A stretch of 20,178 nt of DNA, taken from positions 1 through 20,178 of the forward strand of contig JAKIVF010000062.1 in the NCBI GenBank assembly GCA_021647145.1, written 5' to 3'. Of the stretch, positions 14,378 through 20,178 are shown piece after piece. A program made the position numbers and the translations under genes. Source of the DNA: Methylococcaceae bacterium. GTDB lineage: Bacteria; Pseudomonadota; Gammaproteobacteria; Methylococcales; Methylomonadaceae. Within the stretch, counting starts at the first letter, position 1. Each line of letters starts with the position of its first letter. The notes under the pieces were generated by a model. The model was given only the letters and a program-made list of their open reading frames with translations. It was not told the DNA's origin and ran no database searches.

Positions 14378-15342
14378 CAAATAAATCGGGTTAAATCCAT
14401 AGCCTTATATAAATGTGCCACCTCTTTACCATAACCATTAAACATTTCTGTTTTACGCTTGGGCGAAAACAAACTCCCCCCTAAAACTTTTTCTCTAGCT
14501 TGACTCCAGCGAGGATGAGCGACGTCTGGATTCACATTAGCAAAAAAGCCATATTCATCCGGCGCATTTTTATTCCATGCCGTTTTTGGCATCTGTTCAG
14601 TCAAGCGAATTTTAACGATGGCCTTAATACTTTTAAAACCATATTTCCATGGCACAATAAGCCGCAAGGGAGCACCATTTTGTTTAGGTAATTTATCGTC
14701 ATACATCCCTGTTGCTAATAAAGTTAAAGGATTCATCGCTTCATCTAAACGCAAACCTTCAACATAAGGCCACTCCAATGTATTACTGCTCTGTCCAGGC
14801 ATGACTTTAGGGTTATACAAAGTAGTAAACTCAACATATTTTGCTTTAGACGTTGGTTTAAACTGCTTTAACATTGCAGCTAAAGGAAATCCAATCCACG
14901 GTACAACCATAGACCAAGCCTCGACACAACGAAAACGATAGATACGTTCTTCTAAAGGGTTTTTCTTTAAAATATCTTCCAGATTATATGTTCCAGGTTT
15001 TTCAACCTCACCTTCTATACTGACACTCCAAGGGTCAACTGTTAATGCCTGTGCCCGTTGAGTTGATTCACTTTTTCCAGTGCTAAATTCGTAATAATTG
15101 GTTTAAGATTCCACATAGTTTTGTTCAGTCGTTTCTAGTTTTTCTGAATAAGGTCCCAGAGGGGTTTTAGAATAAGCCAGTTCCTTCTTTTCTTCAGCAG
15201 ATGAAATACCTGTTAATAAACCACCGCCAGCAACAGAAAACCCAACTCCCATTGCGGCTTTAATCAATTGTCGTCTAGCCAGAAAGATGGATTGATCGGT
15301 AATTTCACTGGATAGAATTTTATCTTTCTTTTTAATCAACAT
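14377..15342 (-). pseudogene. msrP: msrP (molybdenum-dependent Met sulfoxide reductase) with in-frame TAA
   Basis: Read without the stop, this is a near full-length MsrP/YedY of about 320 residues (E. coli MsrP is 334). It has a Tat signal (ARRQLIKAAMGVGFSVAGGG), then NYYEFSTGK, DPWSVSIEGEV, ERIYRFRCVEAWSM with the molybdenum-ligand Cys, LPKQNGAPLRLIVPWKYGFK and the terminal NGYGKEVAHLYKAMDL. A TAA at 15103-15105 interrupts it after QNYVES (residue 79). The frame is the same on both sides and no indel is needed. The next ATG (14910) lies six codons past the Cys codon, so reinitiation would give an inactive fragment. TAA excludes selenocysteine. Either this is a recent nonsense mutation, a sequencing error, or stop readthrough. 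msrQ follows with TGATG overlap. Confidence 0.88.
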
Positions 15343-15418
15343 AATTTTTCTCGCAAACTATTTCTCAAAAATATTGGGTTGCCAAAAACACGACAGATCC
15401 ACCATTAACTTAACAAAA

Positions 15419-17827
15419 TCACTGCTGACTAACCTTAATTCGCTCATAACTCTCATCAAATGATTCAGCAGAAATCAAATACATATAAGTTGTATCACCG
15501 GGCTTTCCCATTTTTTCCAAAACTTCATGCTCAACAGATGAAGCCAGCCAACGCCCTTTTATTTGACGGTAATCCAGATTTACTTTGTCATAAGAATAAT
15601 TGTGGATTTCTAAAGCAGTCACATGAACACCACCTCTACGCCAACCGGCAACCGGTACAACACGAACTCGCTCATCATAAAACAACTCAACTTTTTCATG
15701 GTAATTGACTGCTTCAGGCTCAATATTTTCAACAACTTCACGTTCATGGGCAGGAATCTTAACCGCTTTAGCCGCGTACTGACTTAACTCAACATAGTTT
15801 TGCTGAGTTGCGTTCATCTTGTTTTTAACAGTCCTCTTTTTTTCAAATTGTTTCTGGCTCTGCGGTAATCTCTCTGGCTTATTTAAATCACCTTTTTTAT
15901 GATAAGGATCAAAGTGATCTTGTTCATCATACAATTTATATTCATCTTGTAAATCATATCCTTTTGGGTCGCGACGATCATTTTTATACATATCTAATGT
16001 TGCATCAGAATCAATTGCCTTTGGATGAATACTATTTTTCTGTAAAAAAGTATTACTAATCGATTCAGCTTTCTGTGGAGCAGATATAATGTGCGGTTTA
16101 ATAATAACCACAATTTCTTCTCGACTACGAGTGTCAGCTTCTTCTCTAAAAAAGAAACCCAGTAAAGGAATGTCTCCTAAAATAGGAACCTTTGTTTCAG
16201 AGTCTCCACTTTTCTCACTAATTAATCCACCAATAGCAATCGATGTTTCATTTTCAGCTACAACTGTACCACTGAATACTCTTTCATTAACCACATCAAC
16301 TTCAGCCTCTTCTAGTCCAAGACCGCTTGAGAGCGGTATTGTAGCTCCCTTCTCAAGAAAATTTGATTGCGAAATTAAAAGCCGAAGGCTGACAGTTTTA
16401 TCTGCATTAATATTAGGAGTCAGTAGTAATGTTGTTCCAATAGCCTGTGTTGTAGTTACAGGAATTATTCTAGTAATAGTTGATGTACTTGTACCACCAT
16501 CACGGTTCTCAAACTCATGTATTGATGAAGTGAAACCAGTTGTAATAGGCCTCTGTTGACCAACAAAAATACGGCTGACTTCTTGATTAGTTGTCATTAA
16601 CATTTGAGTTGAAAGTGTAGTAATACGTTTTTCTTTTTCCAGCAGTTCTATTCGTGCTTCAAAGCCTTCACTTACAATAGATGCAAGTAAAGCAGGTTCA
16701 AATACAGCAGCACTTGTTTTTAATGCATTTTTAACAAAATTTGATGCATTGTCAGGGTCACTTGGATGTGCTTTCAAAGTTGAAACCTGAGCATTTCCAC
16801 TTTTAAGTTTAAAATCAAATAGGGAATCAAAGCCATCTGATAAATCAATTTGCAACACTCTTACCTCAAGCAACAACATTGAACTCTCTTTATCCAGTTC
16901 ATTAAATAAATCACGGATTGCATCCATGGCATCAGAATCACGAGTTCTAACTAACACTCGGTTTTGTCGCTTTATAACCCCCACAAAAATAGGCACCTGA
17001 TGTTTTATAGCGTCAGTTAAAAACTCTCGACTTTGTTCCATATCACCTAATAAAACACCTGGTGCATCATCTTTTTTACTGGAATCCCCCAGCACCCCTC
17101 TAGATGATTGAATCATGTCATCAAATTCGGAACCCTCGATTCTTCGGTTATTACGACGATTTGTCTGGCCAAATGTATTTCTATTATTACCACTTCGATT
17201 ATCTTGATTAGAGCCAACACCGGAGCCACCACCGCCTTCACCAATTAATTCAAAGCGTTCAAATCGCTTACTTATTTCAGTTGCCAATTCATCCTGATTT
17301 TGACCAAAACTTAATTTCACACGCTCTCCATATAAATTCTGTATCGTATCAGCCAGATCAAGTGAGTTCTTGGCATTTTTCAAGGTGAATATTTCAGTTA
17401 TTTCATTCTTAAATTCCACTTGTTCCAAGCGATATTCATTGACTGTATAAATTCGGATAATATTGGATTTCTGATCCATCCTATACCACAAGTTATAAGT
17501 TTTTGCGATGGCATCCAACACCTCTATCGGTTTCACCTTCTTTAAAAACATAGTGACTCTTACATCAGAAGCCTTCTTAGAAGCCATAAAATTCATATCC
17601 GTTTGTTCGGCTAAAATTCTTAATGCATCGCCTACAGAAACATCCCGAAATTCAATTTGCTCAATACGTTTTAATTTTCCCTTAGCTTTTTTCTTGGCTT
17701 TTCCTTTTATAACAACAGGCTCATCAGCATGAGCAAAATCCATTTGCCCTGTAAAAGTTAAAGTACTGCAAAAAAACAGCACAATGACACGATAAAAAAT
17801 AGACTTCATAACCCTTGGTTGGCTCAT
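15419..17827 (-). CDS. Secretin (GspD/PilQ/MshL superfamily) with atypical C-terminal domain
   Basis: An 802-residue outer-membrane channel protein. Order of parts: signal sequence to about 35; a Lys-rich linker; STN-like domain 55-128; a second ring domain to about 190; Gly/Asn-rich linker 196-232 (GEGGGGSGVGSNQDN...); another N domain about 260-325; secretin core about 375-580 with VPILGDIPLLGFFF and EEIVVIIKPHI. Beyond the normal secretin end come about 220 extra residues: a charged region and then, from about 720, a domain reading VHVTALEIHNYSYDKVNLD...IKGRWLASS...DTTYMYLIS. That resembles the C-terminal domain of TraK/DUF3438 conjugation proteins. The stop of the PilP-like gene is 2 bp upstream, so this is the same operon. 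It probably serves a pilus or secretion system of MSHA type. Confidence 0.87.
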   Translation of the reverse strand: MSQPRVMKSIFYRVIVLFFCSTLTFTGQMDFAHADEPVVIKGKAKKKAKGKLKRIEQIEFRDVSVGDALRILAEQTDMNFMASKKASDVRVTMFLKKVKPIEVLDAIAKTYNLWYRMDQKSNIIRIYTVNEYRLEQVEFKNEITEIFTLKNAKNSLDLADTIQNLYGERVKLSFGQNQDELATEISKRFERFELIGEGGGGSGVGSNQDNRSGNNRNTFGQTNRRNNRRIEGSEFDDMIQSSRGVLGDSSKKDDAPGVLLGDMEQSREFLTDAIKHQVPIFVGVIKRQNRVLVRTRDSDAMDAIRDLFNELDKESSMLLLEVRVLQIDLSDGFDSLFDFKLKSGNAQVSTLKAHPSDPDNASNFVKNALKTSAAVFEPALLASIVSEGFEARIELLEKEKRITTLSTQMLMTTNQEVSRIFVGQQRPITTGFTSSIHEFENRDGGTSTSTITRIIPVTTTQAIGTTLLLTPNINADKTVSLRLLISQSNFLEKGATIPLSSGLGLEEAEVDVVNERVFSGTVVAENETSIAIGGLISEKSGDSETKVPILGDIPLLGFFFREEADTRSREEIVVIIKPHIISAPQKAESISNTFLQKNSIHPKAIDSDATLDMYKNDRRDPKGYDLQDEYKLYDEQDHFDPYHKKGDLNKPERLPQSQKQFEKKRTVKNKMNATQQNYVELSQYAAKAVKIPAHEREVVENIEPEAVNYHEKVELFYDERVRVVPVAGWRRGGVHVTALEIHNYSYDKVNLDYRQIKGRWLASSVEHEVLEKMGKPGDTTYMYLISAESFDESYERIKVSQQ

Positions 17828-17829
17828 AA

Positions 17830-18528
17830 CTAACGTAAAATTAACAATTGATTAGGTGGTGAGACATTTAACTTAATCTCGCATAGCTCAATTTTTTCAA
17901 CATAAATCTCTAGCACCACATTGCCTTTAATCTCAGTAAAAGTGTACCCCTCTCTAACCATATGGGTTTTCTTACCCAGCTTAATTAAAGCGGTTCTTTC
18001 CTTGCCATAACCATCAATAATCCCGGCCAGCTCAATATCTGGTAGCACGGTTACTGCTGCGGGCGTAGTTGCCCCAGGCGTATCTGTTACTTGTGGCCCT
18101 AGTCGTTTTAATGCGCTCTGAAAACTATCACTAATCCGGGTTGGATCCTCTAATTTAACCGCCATTTTTGGTGTCATGGTATTCATTTTTAAATCAGCTG
18201 ATGGTTTGGCTTTCATTGGGTCAGTTGCAGATAACGCTGTCTCAGGCGTAGCCGTTGAAGAAGCCTTCGTCGCTGTTTGTTGCTGGTCTGCTGACGCTGA
18301 CGAAGAAGGAATTACAGGCGCAACCGGTGAGGCAGTATTGTTCTGATCATTATTAGAATTATCTCCTTGCCTATCTTTTGCCGGCGTATTAACGGGTAAT
18401 ACTTTTTTATCTATTGGTTTTACTGCGTCCACTGGAGTTACTTCCTCAGCCAAAACTGATAGTGGAAAAATGATAAAAAATAGAGTTAAAAATAGCAGTA
18501 GCTCAACCCTGTATTTTAAGATAATCAT
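17830..18528 (-). CDS. GspC/PilP/MshK-like pilus or secretion assembly protein
   Basis: A 232-residue protein with an N-terminal hydrophobic signal or anchor (residues about 8-27, ending VLAEE). A long Ala/Thr/Ser/Pro-rich linker (about 30-130) leads to a small C-terminal domain: PDIELAGIIDGYGKERTALIKLGKKTHMV, then a predicted beta-rich segment ending NQLLILR. This layout and the L-x-GII...ALI pattern match the periplasmic HR-type domain of GspC, PilP and MshK, which links inner-membrane assembly to the secretin N domains. A DPTRISDSF segment before it recalls MshK. It overlaps the GspF-type gene by 4 bp (ATGA) and is followed 2 bp later by the secretin gene, so all are one operon. Confidence 0.72.
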   Translation of the reverse strand: MIILKYRVELLLFLTLFFIIFPLSVLAEEVTPVDAVKPIDKKVLPVNTPAKDRQGDNSNNDQNNTASPVAPVIPSSSASADQQQTATKASSTATPETALSATDPMKAKPSADLKMNTMTPKMAVKLEDPTRISDSFQSALKRLGPQVTDTPGATTPAAVTVLPDIELAGIIDGYGKERTALIKLGKKTHMVREGYTFTEIKGNVVLEIYVEKIELCEIKLNVSPPNQLLILR

Positions 18529-19748
18529 TGGGGGCTTCCTCCTGCTGCAGAAAACATAGCAACCAAAAAAGCACCATAAACAAACCCCACCATACCCCCA
18601 ACTAAAACAGTAATTGCAGGGGCTATCATCCCCACCAACGCATCAATGGAATGATTTAACTCATCCTCATGAAACTCAGTCATTTCAATTAAAATATCAT
18701 CCAGTGTTCCGGAATTTTCCCCAACTTTCATCATTCGTAACATTAACGGCATATAAGATATTTTTTCATTTAGAGGGTCAGATAAAGAGGCCCCCTGTAA
18801 AACTTTTTTTCGGGTATAAGCGACTCGACTGGCAAGATAAGTATTGTTATGCAACCTTTCCATTGTTTCCAGGGTTTCAATAACAGACACACCAGCAGCC
18901 AGCATCATCCCTGCAGCACGCCCAAAAATAACGGTGCCGTTTAACTGGGCAATCCTGCCCATAACAGGCACATGTAAACCAATAAAATCCAGCCACCATC
19001 GAGACGGTGGCCAATGGTTTAAAATCACAAAAACAACAACAACAATCGCAATAACCGTTAAAATTCCCGGGCCATTTTCCATAATCCAATCAGAACTATC
19101 TATTAAAGCCTTGGTTAATGGAGGCATGGGTTTGCCCATAATATTAAGTAAATTTTTAATTTGCGGAACAATTTTTACTAACATCAAAATGGCAATTCCA
19201 ATTGCAAATATTAATACAAACAAAGGGTATTTCATTGCTGACGTTACTTTTTTCTTGATTTTCCGGCTTGCCGCCATCTCTGCTGAAGCTTGATCCATTG
19301 TTGTATGTAATGATCCTGTTGCCTCTCCTACCTTAATTAACTGAATTGTAAATTCAGAAAAATGTTTATGCTCTTCAAGAGCTTCAGTAAGGCTACTGCC
19401 TTGTTCAATCCTTTTCCCAATAGTCTCCCACAGCTTGCGCACACCAATTCGTGAATACTTGGCAGTCATTGCCAGTGCTTCCAGCAAACTAATTCCACTG
19501 CGTAACATCACCGCAATTTGATGAAACTCATGCTCAATATCAGCAGGACGAATAGACCGGTATTGCAGAGGGTTTAAACTCCAGGTCTTTTCACCTTTTG
19601 GTTTTTTCGCCTGAACCTCGTTAATTTTTAAAACCAATAAACCACTATCTTTTAAAGCCTTAATAGCCTCCGCTTGAGAATTACCCTCAATCGTAGCGCT
19701 TTGTTGCTGACCACTCCGGTTTCGAGCGGTATACCTAAAAATAGGCAT
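18525..19748 (-). CDS. GspF/PilC/MshG-type inner-membrane platform protein
   Basis: The 407-residue protein opens MPIFRYTARNRSGQ, typical of the GspF/PilC family. It has two repeated T2SSF domains, around residues 70-190 (IAVMLRSGISLLEALAMT) and 275-400 (IFGRAAGMMLAAGVSVIETLETM), with three membrane segments near 175-195, 225-245 and 380-402. It forms the inner-membrane platform that works with the GspE ATPase to drive pilus or pseudopilus assembly. The ORF is open back to 19892, but the extra 48 codons lie in a non-coding repeat, so the ATG at 19748 is chosen. Its ribosome site is weak (GGA 9 nt upstream), because the repeat ends close by. Confidence 0.88.
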   Translation of the reverse strand: MPIFRYTARNRSGQQQSATIEGNSQAEAIKALKDSGLLVLKINEVQAKKPKGEKTWSLNPLQYRSIRPADIEHEFHQIAVMLRSGISLLEALAMTAKYSRIGVRKLWETIGKRIEQGSSLTEALEEHKHFSEFTIQLIKVGEATGSLHTTMDQASAEMAASRKIKKKVTSAMKYPLFVLIFAIGIAILMLVKIVPQIKNLLNIMGKPMPPLTKALIDSSDWIMENGPGILTVIAIVVVVFVILNHWPPSRWWLDFIGLHVPVMGRIAQLNGTVIFGRAAGMMLAAGVSVIETLETMERLHNNTYLASRVAYTRKKVLQGASLSDPLNEKISYMPLMLRMMKVGENSGTLDDILIEMTEFHEDELNHSIDALVGMIAPAITVLVGGMVGFVYGAFLVAMFSAAGGSPQ

Positions 19749-19763
19749 ATAAAAATCCAGAGA

Positions 19764-19859
19764 GTTCCCACGCTCTGCGTGGGAACCTATGCATAGACGC
19801 TCCCGCGTCCCGTGACGCGGGGGCGTCACTTGCTGCATTCCCACGCAGAGCATGGGAAC
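19764..19859. repeat. GTTCCCACGC repeat, tandem unit 1
   Basis: A 96-bp unit starting with the palindrome GTTCCCACGCTCTGC...GGGAAC (19764-19786), then a CGCGTCCCGTGACGCGG palindrome, and ending in ATTCCCACGCAGAGC with GGGAAC. The outer arms pair with each other. It repeats at 19885-19980 with a 121-bp period, including flanking A-rich and CCAGA bases. Confidence 0.9.
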
Positions 19860-19884
19860 GATTAACAATAAAAAAACCCAGATG

Positions 19885-19980
19885 GTTCCCACGCTCTGCG
19901 TGGGAACCCATGTATAGACGCTCCCGCGTCCCGTGATGTAGGAGCATCAGCTGCTGCATTCCCACGCAGAGCATGGGAAC
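19885..19980. repeat. GTTCCCACGC repeat, tandem unit 2
   Basis: A second 96-bp unit, similar to 19764-19859, with the outer palindromes conserved and the central hairpin partly degraded (GTGATGTAGGAGC against GTGACGCGGGGGC). It lies between the ATPase stop and the GspF start. The two small ORFs it carries on the minus strand translate the repeat itself and are not genes. Confidence 0.9.
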
Positions 19981-20000
19981 GATTAAAACCGAAACTAAAC

Positions 20001-20178
20001 CTACCATGAAGAGGCGATCTGAATAACCTCAAACACAGAGGTATCACCGTTTAATAACTTCTTAATCGCATTCTCTAACAAACTATGAATTTCAGCTTCT
20101 TTCATTTTTTCAACCAACTCACCTTCCCCCATTCCCTCGGCAATCCCTCGCGCCCATTCGGTAGAAATTAACAACATT
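20001..20178 (-). CDS. C-terminal end of a probable GspE/PilB/MshE-type ATPase (partial)
   Basis: The open frame enters from the right edge and ends at TAG (20001-20003), giving 58 residues from MLLISTEWARGIAEGMGEG to VFEVIQIASSW. The pattern EAEIHSLLENAIKKLLNGDTSVFEVIQ resembles the C-terminal end of GspE-type secretion ATPases (which commonly end in a G-x-T-S/T-x-x-E-V-I/L segment). Its position directly upstream of a GspF-type gene supports this. No Walker motif is in the window, so the call rests on context and the tail. Confidence 0.6.
   Translation of the reverse strand, partial: MLLISTEWARGIAEGMGEGELVEKMKEAEIHSLLENAIKKLLNGDTSVFEVIQIASSW

Noticed and set aside
15103..15105. Selenocysteine or programmed recoding at the msrP stop
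   Set aside because: The codon is TAA, not TGA, no slippery site or frame change is needed, and MsrP uses Cys elsewhere.
16089..16559. 156-residue plus-strand ORF opposite the secretin
   Set aside because: Shadow of a well-supported secretin coding sequence; no domain and Ser-rich antisense composition.
18844..19293. 149-residue plus-strand ORF opposite the GspF gene
   Set aside because: Antisense shadow of conserved T2SSF membrane domains; no ribosome site or family match.
19749..19892. N-terminal extension of the GspF gene that looks like a signal peptide
   Set aside because: It is encoded by the repeat unit; family members begin at the MPIFRY-type start, which is at 19748.
19735..20047. 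Two small minus-strand ORFs with repeated RNRSHALRGNAA-type peptides
   Set aside because: They translate the tandem GTTCCCACGC repeats; the peptide repetition only reflects the DNA repeat.

Overview
This is an AT-rich bacterial segment in which every supported gene lies on the minus strand. The gene content is Gram-negative and most like a gammaproteobacterium: a Tat/heme MsrPQ pair, a pilus or type II secretion-type secretin cluster, an outer-membrane barrel, a LytS/LytR two-component pair, and palindromic intergenic repeats built on GTTCCCACGC. The genus cannot be named from the sequence alone.

Layout in transcription order, from high to low coordinates. (1) 20178-15419: a type IV pilus / type II secretion-like (MSHA-like) operon. 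It holds the tail of a probable GspE-type ATPase, two tandem ~121-bp repeat units, a GspF-type inner-membrane protein, a GspC/PilP/MshK-like protein and an 802-residue secretin with an unusual C-terminal domain. (2) 15342-13802: msrP and msrQ, the periplasmic methionine sulfoxide reductase system. msrP carries an in-frame TAA; msrQ is intact. (3) 13712-11985: a DUF2939-type protein closely followed by an outer-membrane beta-barrel protein. (4) 11748-9283: a large secreted subtilase-like peptidase with a C-terminal dockerin-like calcium repeat. (5) 8972-5053: a MoxR ATPase / DUF58 / TgpA-type transglutaminase operon, bracketed by two nearly identical 161-bp palindromic elements. (6) 4853-2633: an overlapping LytS-type sensor kinase and LytTR response regulator, closed by a strong terminator. 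(7) 2345-1: an accessory patch. It has a stand-alone TOPRIM protein overlapping a SRAP (YedK/HMCES-type) protein whose catalytic Cys and His are replaced, a small truncated ORF, and a truncated IS630-type transposase. Two direct copies of an IS-end-like sequence bracket the patch.

The most unusual signals are the TOPRIM-SRAP pair with a degenerate SRAP active site, the 161-bp palindromes at both ends of the MoxR operon, the secretin C-terminal domain resembling conjugation (TraK/DUF3438-like) proteins, the subtilase with Glu at the usual His position, and the nonsense codon in msrP. No tRNA, rRNA or CRISPR array is visible.
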